Shown here piece after piece: positions 1 to 6,419 of a DNA stretch of 15,012 nucleotides (position 1 is the stretch's first letter; every line of letters starts with the position of its first letter). A model generated the notes under the pieces. It saw only the letters and a list, made by a program, of their open reading frames with translations, did no database searches and was not told where the DNA came from. This DNA is from JANYCD01 sp043738625 (GTDB lineage Bacteria; Pseudomonadota; Gammaproteobacteria; Burkholderiales; Rhodocyclaceae). The stretch spans positions 1-15,012 of the forward strand of contig JAYUFR010000141.1 of NCBI GenBank assembly GCA_043738625.1, written 5' to 3'. Position numbers and translations under genes: made by a program.

Positions 1-442
1 AGCGCCCACCGCGAATTTGCGGCAGTTTCTCGAACACCGTGGGGCGCTTTTCCGGGTCGTCGCGCGAAACGATCTCGCCTTCCGGCTTGTGGTAGAGCAG
101 CACACGCGGCAGCCGGTCGGCGGCCAGCTTGAGATGCACCAGGCGGCCATTGACCCGGACCGAATCGGCCGGCCCGATGCGCTGCCCAACGTGGGCAGGC
201 TCGCCATTGACGCTGATGCGCCCGGCCAGTATCCATTCCTCCAGCTCACGCCGCGAGCCGTGGCCGGCATCAGCCAAAGCCTTGTGCAGCTTCACCGAAG
301 ACGTTTCGACGGGTGTCGCGGGTGGACGCCGAAGCGGGCCCTGCGACTGCGGAGCGCGCGCCTGTGGCCCGCGCGACTCAGTCCGTGGCGGGCTCTTCGA
401 CTGGCGGAAGGGACTGCGCTTTTGCTTCGGGGAGTTCGGCAA
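1..442 (-). CDS. rluB: 23S rRNA pseudouridine synthase B (RluB), 5' part only
   Basis: RluB converts a uridine near the peptidyl-transferase centre of 23S rRNA to pseudouridine. Seen here: an arginine- and proline-rich basic leader of about 49 codons, then an S4 RNA-binding domain (LHKALADAGHGSRRELEEW, then AGRISVNG). Next comes the opening of the RsuA/RluB catalytic domain (PRVLLYHKPEGEIVSRDDPE, RPTVFEKLP). The catalytic Asp (GRLD motif) would lie beyond the left edge of the window. The start is uncertain. A TTG at 442 (minus) is the most upstream start-type codon after an in-frame TGA and has an AAGGG sequence about 9 nt upstream; it would overlap the end of scpB by 65 nt. A GTG at 295 would begin right at the S4 domain, as the E. 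coli protein does. Order scpA-scpB-rluB is common in bacteria. Confidence 0.88.
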   Translation of the reverse strand, partial: MPNSPKQKRSPFRQSKSPPRTESRGPQARAPQSQGPLRRPPATPVETSSVKLHKALADAGHGSRRELEEWILAGRISVNGEPAHVGQRIGPADSVRVNGRLVHLKLAADRLPRVLLYHKPEGEIVSRDDPEKRPTVFEKLPQIRGGR

Positions 443-983
443 GATCCATCACCCTTTCAATTTCCGTCAGTGACGGCAGTTCAGACAGGCTACGCAGGTT
501 CAGGTCATCGAGGAATTTGCGGGTGGTCGCGTAGAGCGCCGGACGGCCCGGCGCATCGCGATGGCCCACGGTGTCGACCCAACCGCGCCCCTCAAGGGTT
601 TTCAATATGTTCGGCGAAACCGCGACGCCACGAATGTCCTCGATGTCACCCCGCGTCACCGGTTGCCGGTAGGCAATAATCGCCAGCGTTTCCATGACTG
701 CGCGCGAATACTTGGGCGGCTTTTCGTTCTTGAGGCGCTCCATGTAAGGCTGGTATTCGGGTCGCGTCTGAAAACGCCAGCCGGATGCCAGTTGTACCAG
801 CTCAATACCGCGCTCGGCCCAGTCACGGCACAAGTCGTCGAGCAAGGTACGCCAGGTTTCGTCATCGAAATTCTCGTCGAACAGTTTCTTCAGTTCGGAC
901 TGGGGCAATGGCTCGGCAGCCACCAATAGTGCGGCTTCGAGTACGCGCTTGAAGTCTTCGGGTTTATATAGCGGCAACATCAT
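378..983 (-). CDS. scpB: Segregation and condensation protein B (ScpB)
   Basis: ScpB is the winged-helix (kite) subunit that, with ScpA, bridges the SMC head domains in the bacterial condensin acting on the nucleoid. The 201-residue product has the family pattern: an N-terminal winged helix (FKRVLEAALLVAAEPL, about residues 11-26), a central conserved stretch (YSRAVMETLAIIAYRQPVTR, about 91-110), and IEDIRGVAVSPNILKTLEGR (about 113-132). The second wing (GRPALYATTRKFLDDLNL) follows, with a short acidic tail. Two adjacent ATGs (983 and 980) are possible starts; a GAGAG purine run lies just upstream. The 5' end overlaps the scpA stop by 20 nt, which suggests translational coupling and matched amounts. 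The 3' end may overlap the start of rluB. Confidence 0.95.
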   Translation of the reverse strand: MMLPLYKPEDFKRVLEAALLVAAEPLPQSELKKLFDENFDDETWRTLLDDLCRDWAERGIELVQLASGWRFQTRPEYQPYMERLKNEKPPKYSRAVMETLAIIAYRQPVTRGDIEDIRGVAVSPNILKTLEGRGWVDTVGHRDAPGRPALYATTRKFLDDLNLRSLSELPSLTEIERVMDLAELPEAKAQSLPPVEEPATD

Positions 984-1788
984 CGACTCTCACATAAATC
1001 GGCGCCAGCGCCTCGGTCTGGGTAATCTCGATCAAACTTTCGCGCGCCAGTTCCAGAATCGCGAGAAAGCTGACCACCAGCGCCGGCGGCCCGGCAGCCA
1101 AATCGAACAAATCCTCGAACACCACGAAACCGCGGCCGCGCACCCGACGCAGGATCAGGATCATGTGCTCGCGCACCGAAAGTTCTTCGCGCCGCACCTT
1201 GTGGTGCTGCATGACGCGGGCCTGCGTCATCAATGCCAGCCACGCCACCTGCAGGTCGTGCAGGCTGACGTCGGGCTGCCGCTCGACCACCTTGTCGGCA
1301 ATCCACACGGTCACCCATTCGTAGTTGCGTCCTGCCTGCGGCATCGCATCCAGCTTCGCTGCAGCGGCTTTCATCTGCTCGTATTCAAGCAGGCGTCGTA
1401 CCAGTTCGGCACGCGGATCCTCCGGCTCACCCGTCTCGACGCGCGGCGGGCGCGGCAGCAGCAGGCGCGACTTGATCTCGATCAGCATCGCCGCCATCAG
1501 CAGATATTCGGCCGCCAGCTCGAGGTTGCTCTTGCGCATGGCCTCGACATACACCAGATATTGCGCGGTCAACGGCGCCATCGGGATATCCAGAATGTTG
1601 ATGTTGGCCTTGCGAATCAGGTACAGCAGCAGATCCATCGGCCCCTCGAAACTATCGAGGATGACTTCCAGTGCATCGGGTGGAATGTAGAGGTCGGTCG
1701 GCAGTTCGAGTAAAAACTCGCCGTAAACCTTGGGCAGATGCGGTGCGTCTGGTAATGCCCCGCCTTCGATGATGGTCAGCTCTGTCAT
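964..1788 (-). CDS. scpA: Segregation and condensation protein A (ScpA, kleisin)
   Basis: ScpA is the kleisin that closes the SMC ring and binds ScpB, in chromosome condensation and segregation. The 274-residue product shows the N-terminal ScpA signature FEGPMDLLLYLIRKANINIL (about residues 48-67). A helical stretch LELAAEYLLMAAMLIEIKSR (about 93-112) follows, then LLLPRP, an acidic and charged middle region, and a C-terminal winged-helix-like part (VVSFLAILELARESLIEITQ). An AAGGA ribosome site sits 6 nt before the ATG. The first 25 or so residues (MTELTIIEGG...) are a variable leader. It lies 28 nt after trpS and overlaps scpB by 20 nt, so all three are probably on one transcript. Confidence 0.96.
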   Translation of the reverse strand: MTELTIIEGGALPDAPHLPKVYGEFLLELPTDLYIPPDALEVILDSFEGPMDLLLYLIRKANINILDIPMAPLTAQYLVYVEAMRKSNLELAAEYLLMAAMLIEIKSRLLLPRPPRVETGEPEDPRAELVRRLLEYEQMKAAAAKLDAMPQAGRNYEWVTVWIADKVVERQPDVSLHDLQVAWLALMTQARVMQHHKVRREELSVREHMILILRRVRGRGFVVFEDLFDLAAGPPALVVSFLAILELARESLIEITQTEALAPIYVRVDDVAAI

Positions 1789-1816
1789 AAAAATCCTTGG
1801 CCGCGGATTTACGCTG

Positions 1817-3019
1817 TCAACTGTAATCCAGCCCCATCGCGTCGCGTACCTCGCGCATGGTCTCCTGTGCCTGCTTGCGCGCTTTTTCGCACCCGTCGGC
1901 GATGATGTTGCGCACCAGTTGCGGATCTTCCTCGTACATCCGGGCCCGCTCCAGCATTGGTTCCTGCTCCTTCAGCACCGCGTCGATCACCGGCTGCTTG
2001 CATTCGAGGCAACCAATGCCGGCGCTGCGACAGCCGGTCTGCACCCATTGCTTCACGTCCGCTCCGGAATACACCACATGGAACTGCCATACCGGACACT
2101 TATCCGGATCGCCCTTGTCGGTGCGCCGTACCCGTTGCGGATCGGTCTGCATGGTGCGAATTTTCTTGCGCACCGAATCGGCATCCTCGCGCAGCGTGAT
2201 GGTGTTGCCATACGACTTCGACATCTTCTGGCCGTCAAGACCCGGCATGCGCGACGCTTCGGTCAGCAGCGCATCGGGCTCGACCAGAATCATCTTGCCG
2301 CTGCCCTCCAGATAGCCGAACAAGCGTTCGCGATCGCCGTGCGACAGGTTTTGCACCTCATCGAGCAGTTCGTGAGCCTGATCCAGTGCCGTTTCGTCGC
2401 CTTTTTCCTGATGCAGCGTACGCAGGTTTTCGTAGAGCTTGGCACGCTTGGAACCAAGCTTTTTAACCGACTCCCGCGCCTTGTCCTCGAAGCCCGGTTC
2501 GCGGCCATAAAGATGATTGAAACGGCGGGCGATTTCACGGGTGAACTCGATGTGCGGCACCTGGTCGTCACCCACCGGCACCCGGTTGGCGCGATAAATC
2601 AGGATGTCAGCGGCCTGCAGCAAGGGATAGCCGAGGAAGCCATAGGTCGACAGATCCTTGCTCTCCAGCTTTTCCTGCTGGTCCTTGTAGGTCGGCACGC
2701 GTTCCAGCCAACCCAGCGGCGTCATCATCGACAGCAACAAATGCAGCTCGGCGTGCTCCGGCACCTTGGATTGGATGAACAAGGTCGCCTGGGTCGGATC
2801 GACACCCGCCGCCAGCCAGTCGATGATCATGTCGCGGGCGCTGGCGGTGATGTTTCCCGGTGCGTCGTAGGCTGTGGTCAGCGCATGCCAGTCGGCAACG
2901 AAAAACAGGCACGGGTGTTCGTGCTGGAGCTTGATCCAGTTGCGCAGCACGCCATGGTAGTGGCCGAGATGCAGGCGCCCGGTGGGGCGCATGCCGGAAA
3001 GAACTTTTTCAGCGTACAT
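1817..3019 (-). CDS. trpS: Tryptophanyl-tRNA synthetase, long form with Cys cluster
   Basis: This class I aminoacyl-tRNA synthetase charges tRNA-Trp with tryptophan using ATP in the cytoplasm. The 400-residue product has the HIGH-type motif HLGHYHG (residues 17-23), the core stretches FFVADWHALTT and RVPVGDDQVPHIEFTREIAR, and the KMSKS loop at residues 265-269. It is longer than the compact E. coli-type enzyme (about 334 residues). The extra part after KMSKS holds four cysteines at 308, 330, 337 and 340 (C-x21-C-x6-C-x2-C), close to the [4Fe-4S] site known from Thermotoga maritima TrpRS. The ATG at 3019 is chosen because it gives the usual MYAEKVLSGMRPTG opening and has TGAGA 5 nt upstream, over the stop codon of the preceding protease gene (7-nt gap). 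A TTG at 3037 would add six residues and overlap that gene. Confidence 0.96.
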   Translation of the reverse strand: MYAEKVLSGMRPTGRLHLGHYHGVLRNWIKLQHEHPCLFFVADWHALTTAYDAPGNITASARDMIIDWLAAGVDPTQATLFIQSKVPEHAELHLLLSMMTPLGWLERVPTYKDQQEKLESKDLSTYGFLGYPLLQAADILIYRANRVPVGDDQVPHIEFTREIARRFNHLYGREPGFEDKARESVKKLGSKRAKLYENLRTLHQEKGDETALDQAHELLDEVQNLSHGDRERLFGYLEGSGKMILVEPDALLTEASRMPGLDGQKMSKSYGNTITLREDADSVRKKIRTMQTDPQRVRRTDKGDPDKCPVWQFHVVYSGADVKQWVQTGCRSAGIGCLECKQPVIDAVLKEQEPMLERARMYEEDPQLVRNIIADGCEKARKQAQETMREVRDAMGLDYS

Positions 3020-3026
3020 AAAAATC

Positions 3027-3668
3027 TCAGAGTGCAAAAATCGTGCCGATCAAGGCCATGAATATCCGTAGCAACGGCATCAGGATACTGTTCAAAATTC
3101 CAGAAAACAGCAACGCCAACAGAATCACGAAACCGTAGCGCTCGATTTGGGCAAATTTCCACGCCACCTTGCCGGGCAGCAAGCTCACCGCAATTCTCCC
3201 TCCGTCCAGCGGCGGCAGGGGCAACAAGTTCAGCAACATCAGCATGCCATTGACCTGGATTCCGGCCTGCGCCATGGTCATCATGGCCCGGGCATAACCA
3301 AAATCGGGCATCGACAACGCAAACTTGAAGACCAATGCCCACATGAACGCCATTACCAGATTCGCGCCCGGTCCGGCCGCCGCTACCCAGAGCATGTCGC
3401 GCTTCGGATTGCGCAGCTTGCCGAAATTGACCGGAACTGGTTTGGCCCAGCCAAACATGAAGCCGCTGAGCATGTAGGTCAACGCCGGAATCGCAATCGT
3501 GCCCAGAGGATCAATATGGCGCAAGGGGTTGAGGCTGACTCGCCCTTCCTGCCAGGCGGTCGGATCGCCGAAATGGCGGGCGACGTAGCCGTGGGCGGCC
3601 TCATGCAGCGTGATCGCGAAGATAATCGGGATGGCGGAAATCGCCAGCGTCTGAATCGAATTTTCCAT
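3027..3668 (-). CDS. Site-2 protease family integral membrane metalloprotease (M50)
   Basis: The 213-residue hydrophobic protein has the zinc site HEAAH at residues 22-26 inside its first membrane helix (AISAIPIIFAITLHEAAHGY). It also has the second M50 motif N-LLPLPPLDGG at about 147-157, whose Asp155 would be the third zinc ligand. Further hydrophobic segments lie at about 55-75, 93-118, 130-150 and 178-212. It is the short, PDZ-less YwhC-like type of site-2 protease, which cuts substrates within the inner membrane. The natural substrate is not evident from the sequence. It sits 28 nt after yciO and 7 nt before trpS, a neighbourhood I recall from other betaproteobacteria. The product is complete. 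Confidence 0.93.
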   Translation of the reverse strand: MENSIQTLAISAIPIIFAITLHEAAHGYVARHFGDPTAWQEGRVSLNPLRHIDPLGTIAIPALTYMLSGFMFGWAKPVPVNFGKLRNPKRDMLWVAAAGPGANLVMAFMWALVFKFALSMPDFGYARAMMTMAQAGIQVNGMLMLLNLLPLPPLDGGRIAVSLLPGKVAWKFAQIERYGFVILLALLFSGILNSILMPLLRIFMALIGTIFAL

Positions 3669-3696
3669 GGGACCGACGGATTCTACCAGAGGGTCA

Positions 3697-4320
3697 CTAC
3701 AAGCCGAGCGGCGCCAGCGCCCCGCAACCGGCGCGCACCAGCTCGGGTGCAGCCCCGGTCAGATTGATCACAGTGGTCATTTCCAGGCCGCAATGGCCGG
3801 CTTCGATCACCAGATCGAGCTGTTTTTCGAGGCGGTCGCGAATCTGCTCGGGGTCGGTCATTGGCGTCTCCTCACCGGGCAGCAAAAGGGTTGACGTCAG
3901 CAGGGGCTCATCCAACTCCGCCAGCAGAGCCCGCACCAGCGGATGGTCGGGCACCCGGATGCCGATGGTCTTGCGCTTCGGGTGCATCAAGCGGCGCGGG
4001 ACTTCCTTGGTGCCTTCGAGAATGAAGGTATAGGCGCCCGGCGTCACCGCCTTGAGCAGCCGGTATCCGCTGTTATCCACCCGCGCATAGGTGGCGATCT
4101 CCGACAGGTCACGGCACATCAGGGTGAAGTGATGGCGCTCGTCGACATCCCGAATCCGGCGGATCCGTTCCAGCAGCGTGGTATCGCCGGTGTGGCCACC
4201 CAGCGCGTAAGCCGCATCGGTGGGAAAAGCAATCAGGCCACCCTTGCGTACGATCTCTGCCGCCTGCTTGATGAGACGGGGCTGCGGATGTTCAGGGTGG
4301 ATTGAAAAGAACTGTGACAT
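3697..4320 (-). CDS. yciO: YciO, Sua5/YrdC/YwlC family protein
   Basis: The product (207 residues) matches E. coli YciO closely from end to end: MSQFFSIHPEHPQ at the start, then EIVRKGGLIAFPTDAAYALG (about 22-41), FTLMCRDLSE, PGAYTFILEGTKEVPRRLMH, KRKTIGIRVPDHPL and PEQIRDRLEKQLDLVIEAG. The family shares the YrdC fold with TsaC/Sua5, which make threonylcarbamoyl-AMP for the t6A modification of ANN-decoding tRNAs. YciO is a paralogue whose cellular role is less settled. The LTSTLLLPGEE segment stands where true TsaC/Sua5 proteins carry their S-x-T-x-N-type nucleotide-binding motif, so I do not call it the main t6A enzyme. No clear Shine-Dalgarno precedes the ATG. The upstream rnm gene ends 19 nt before it, so coupling to that gene is likely. 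Confidence 0.92.
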   Translation of the reverse strand: MSQFFSIHPEHPQPRLIKQAAEIVRKGGLIAFPTDAAYALGGHTGDTTLLERIRRIRDVDERHHFTLMCRDLSEIATYARVDNSGYRLLKAVTPGAYTFILEGTKEVPRRLMHPKRKTIGIRVPDHPLVRALLAELDEPLLTSTLLLPGEETPMTDPEQIRDRLEKQLDLVIEAGHCGLEMTTVINLTGAAPELVRAGCGALAPLGL

Positions 4321-4339
4321 TCAGGCGTATCGGGGCCGA

Positions 4340-5173
4340 TCAGTGCAGGCGCGTCCACACCGGCACCAGATCCTGCGGCAAAGCGGGCATCCTGCCGAGA
4401 TCGATCCAGCTTTCCCCCGGTCCGTGGAAATCCGAGCCGGTCGATGCAAGAAAGCCAAAGGTCCGCGCCAGCGTTGCCATTTCTCCCACGTCGCCGGCCC
4501 ATTGCGAACCGGACAACACTTCGATGCCATCGCCGCCGCAGGCCTTGAATTCGGTAAGCAATTTACGCAACTCAGCCTTGGTCAGCCGGTAACGCCCCGG
4601 ATGGGCGACCACAGCCATACCACCTGCGCCGTGAATCCAGGTGATGGCGTCTTCCAGCGTGGCCCATGCGTGGCTGACGTACCCCGGCTTGCCCTTGGCC
4701 AGCCAGTGATCGAACACCGATTTCGCATTCTTGGCCAGCCCCTGCTCGACAATGAAGCGCGCCATATGGGCGCGACTGACCAGGGCGGGGTTGCCGGCAA
4801 AGCGCAGTGCACCTTCGTAGGCGCCGTGGATGCCTACCTTGTCGAGTTCGGCTGCCATACGCAGCGCCCTTGCATCGCGTCCCGCGCGAACACGGGCGAG
4901 CCCTTCGGCCAGTTGTTTGTTGGCGACATCAATGCCGAGCGCGATGACATGCACCGTGGTGTCGTCTCCCCACGAGACAGAAACCTCAACGCCATTAACA
5001 AAACGCAGGCCCAGCGCAACCGCTTCGGCTTTCGCTTCGGCCAGCCCGGCAAGTTCATCGTGGTCGGTCAATGCCAGCAACTCGACACCATTGGCATGGG
5101 CGCGCCGCACCACTTCGGCCGGCGCCAGCAGGCCGTCGGAAACCGTCGAGTGACAATGCAAATCCGCGTTCAA
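4340..5173 (-). CDS. rnm: PHP-domain 5'-3' exoribonuclease RNase AM
   Basis: The 277-residue protein is homologous to E. coli YciV/TrpH, now RNase AM, which trims rRNA 5' ends and degrades short 5'-phosphorylated RNA and pAp. PHP metal-binding motifs are visible: DLHCHSTVSDG (residues 4-14), ALTDHDE (34-40), the NGVEVSVSW stretch, a later AHPGRY, and GSDFHGP near the C terminus. The middle part (SRAHMARFIVEQGLAKN, then WLAKGKPGYVSHAW) follows YciV. The start is TTG at 5173: its TTGA overlaps the TGA of the hydrolase gene by 4 nt, and AGAGGAG lies 8 nt upstream. No in-frame ATG gives a sensible N terminus. Adjacency to yciO repeats the E. coli arrangement. Confidence 0.92.
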   Translation of the reverse strand: MNADLHCHSTVSDGLLAPAEVVRRAHANGVELLALTDHDELAGLAEAKAEAVALGLRFVNGVEVSVSWGDDTTVHVIALGIDVANKQLAEGLARVRAGRDARALRMAAELDKVGIHGAYEGALRFAGNPALVSRAHMARFIVEQGLAKNAKSVFDHWLAKGKPGYVSHAWATLEDAITWIHGAGGMAVVAHPGRYRLTKAELRKLLTEFKACGGDGIEVLSGSQWAGDVGEMATLARTFGFLASTGSDFHGPGESWIDLGRMPALPQDLVPVWTRLH

Positions 5174-6030
5174 GCAAAAAACTCCTCTATCAAGCGCGCC
5201 ACCGCCTCCGGCTGGTCGTGCTGCATGTTGTGGGCGGCATCGTCCAGCATCACCTGCTTCACGTCGCGAAAACACGCAATGCGGGCACGATAACCCTCGG
5301 GGTCAGCCTCGAAAGCTTTGACAATGGAGGAATCCCGCGCGGTCATCCACAACACCGGGGCTGTCGCTTGTCGCCATGCTGCCTTGGCATCCTCGATGGC
5401 GTAGTAAACCGGGTTCGACCAGAAGTGGCATGGATCGGCGGCAAAACGAACGCCACCTTCGCACGGGTTCGTCACATTCCGGGCCAGAAAACCGGCCCGC
5501 TCCGGCGTCAGGCGCGGATTATCCCGCATCAGGCGCTGGGCAAACGCCTCCTGGTCGGGATAAACCCTGAAATTCCGTTCGCCGCGAATCTGATCAAGCC
5601 ACTTTCGCGCACGCCCCGGGGCATCAGCATAGGCCGAGCGGGGCATCCCGCCCCCTTCCATGTTCACCAGGCGGGCAACCCTTTCGGGACGCAACCCGGC
5701 GTAGATGCTGGAGATGGTGCCACCCATGCTGTGGGCCGCCACGAACGCCGCTTCATCCGGTGAGTAATGGTCCAGCAAGGCATCCAGATCGGCAAAGTAA
5801 TCCGGAAACCAGTAAGTATCGTCATTCCATTGCGACTTGCCGAAGCCGCGCCAATCGGGCGCGATCACCCGCCATTCGCGCTGCAGCGCGTCGACGATGA
5901 ACTGAAAAGTGGCCGACGTATCGCCCCACCCGTGCAGCATGAAAATCTTCGGGGCACCGGCGTGACCCCAGCTTCTTACGTGAAAGCTGCGGCCGCGCAG
6001 TTGAACAAATTCGGGGGTATGAGTTTTCAT
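5170..6030 (-). CDS. Alpha/beta hydrolase (substrate unknown)
   Basis: The 286-residue cytoplasmic-type protein (no signal peptide) has the alpha/beta-hydrolase layout. The oxyanion segment is HGWGDTSATF (33-42), followed by APDWRGFGKS (58-67). The nucleophile elbow is AAHSMGG with Ser101. A probable acid is Asp233 (TARDSS), and the catalytic His is in DDAAHNMQHDQP, most likely His267. The elbow reads A-H-S-M-G instead of the usual G-H-S-M-G. Nothing fixes the substrate; esterase, lactonase and haloalkane-like hydrolases share this outline. It is the first gene of the leftward operon and overlaps the TTG start of rnm by 4 nt. Only a weak purine run (AAGA) precedes its ATG. Confidence 0.88.
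   Translation of the reverse strand: MKTHTPEFVQLRGRSFHVRSWGHAGAPKIFMLHGWGDTSATFQFIVDALQREWRVIAPDWRGFGKSQWNDDTYWFPDYFADLDALLDHYSPDEAAFVAAHSMGGTISSIYAGLRPERVARLVNMEGGGMPRSAYADAPGRARKWLDQIRGERNFRVYPDQEAFAQRLMRDNPRLTPERAGFLARNVTNPCEGGVRFAADPCHFWSNPVYYAIEDAKAAWRQATAPVLWMTARDSSIVKAFEADPEGYRARIACFRDVKQVMLDDAAHNMQHDQPEAVARLIEEFFA
5182..5188 (-). promoter_or_regulatory. Ribosome binding site that fixes the TTG start of rnm
   Basis: Read on the minus strand this is AGAGGAG, followed by 8 nt and then TTG at 5173. It lies inside the last codons of the hydrolase gene and is one of the strongest ribosome sites in the leftward operon, supporting the non-ATG start and translational coupling. Confidence 0.75.
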
Positions 6031-6048
6031 ATCTTAAGGACTGCTATT

Positions 6049-6129
6049 CACCGCAGAGGACGCGGAGGACACAGAGGGATTCAAAACCTTTTTAAGGTTT
6101 CCTCCGTGTCCTCTGCGTCCTCTGTGGTG
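6049..6129. repeat. Long imperfect inverted repeat (hairpin) in the divergent control region
   Basis: The left arm (6049-6077, beginning CACCGCAGAGGACGCGGAGG) and right arm (6101-6129) are complementary over 29 bp with three mismatches, two of which become G-U pairs in RNA of the plus strand. An inner perfect 7-bp pair, AAACCTT (6084-6090) with AAGGTTT (6094-6100), closes a TTT loop. Each arm is built of near-repeats of GAGGAC/CAGAGG. The motif resembles the CCTCTGTGTCCTCTGTGGT-type repeat I remember as dispersed between genes in many proteobacteria; this is from memory. It lies between two genes that both start away from it, so it is not placed as an operon-end terminator. It would be in the 5' leader of the hydrolase transcript if that promoter is to its right. 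Confidence 0.85.
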
Positions 6130-6167
6130 GGGGTTTTTGGGCAGGTTGTGCAATTTTAACAAAGCCC

Positions 6168-6197
6168 TTGCCCTGATCCTTGAAGGCCCGGCATAAT
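6168..6197 (+). promoter_or_regulatory. Predicted sigma70-type promoter of the gcv operon
   Basis: TTGCCC (6168-6173), an 18-nt spacer, and CATAAT (6192-6197). The expected transcription start near 6203-6205 falls directly before the first strand of the riboswitch P1 helix, which fits well. The call rests on match and position only. Confidence 0.65.
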
Positions 6198-6205
6198 GCG
6201 CCTCA

Positions 6206-6372
6206 TCATCGGGAGAGAGTGATTTAGTTCACCGCCGAAGGCGCAACCCCCAGGAATCGCTCAGGCAAAAGGGCCGATGACGCAACAAGAATCTGGAGAG
6301 CGATGGGAGACCATCCACCGACGGGGCACACGAAAGCGCGACTTTCGCAATCTCTCAGGTCCAAGGACAGAT
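6206..6372 (+). promoter_or_regulatory. Tandem glycine riboswitch (two aptamers)
   Basis: Two glycine aptamers in a row lie between the gcv promoter and gcvT. Aptamer 1 (6206-6280) is closed by a 7-bp P1, TCATCGG with CCGATGA, and carries the class signatures GGGAGAG, CCGCCGAAGGCGCAA and CGCTCAGGCAAAAGG. A 10-nt linker (CGCAACAAGA) follows. Aptamer 2 (6291-6372) is closed by ATCTG with CAGAT and carries GGAGAGC, CACCGACGGGGCA, a longer P3 arm with GCGAAAG-like pairing, and ATCTCTCAGGTCCAAGG. This is the standard riboswitch of gcv operons; glycine binding normally turns the operon on, so excess glycine is broken down. An intrinsic terminator sits 2 nt downstream. Confidence 0.95.
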
Positions 6373-6373
6373 G

Positions 6374-6404
6374 GGGCAAAGACCAAGGGGTCTTTGCCCT
6401 TTTT
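6374..6404 (+). terminator. Intrinsic terminator serving as riboswitch expression platform
   Basis: A perfect 11-bp stem, GGGCAAAGACC (6374-6384) with GGTCTTTGCCC (6389-6399), has an AAGG loop and is followed by five T (6400-6404). It lies between the second glycine aptamer and the gcvT start codon, so it should end transcription early unless glycine binding prevents it. The left stem begins one nucleotide after the last base of the P1 helix and does not share bases with it, so how binding melts the terminator is not obvious from simple strand competition. Confidence 0.92.
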
Positions 6405-6419
6405 AATTGTCTGCACCCC

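Noticed and set aside
3020..3037. TTG start for trpS at 3037
   Set aside because: It would add six residues not usual for the family and overlap the protease gene; ATG 3019 has a purine-rich site and a standard N terminus.
1730..3061. Long plus-strand open frame (443 codons) opposite trpS
   Set aside because: It is antisense to a clear, fully conserved trpS. The His/Arg/Gln-rich translation has no domain and is the usual by-product of GC-biased codon use on the other strand.
6049..6129. Hairpin repeat as a transcription terminator
   Set aside because: Both flanking genes start here and read away from it, so there is no operon end for it to serve.
6303..6419. N-terminal extension of GcvT back to an ATG at 6303
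   Set aside because: This stretch is the second glycine aptamer and the terminator. The normal T-protein start, MNQRTALYD, is at 6420.
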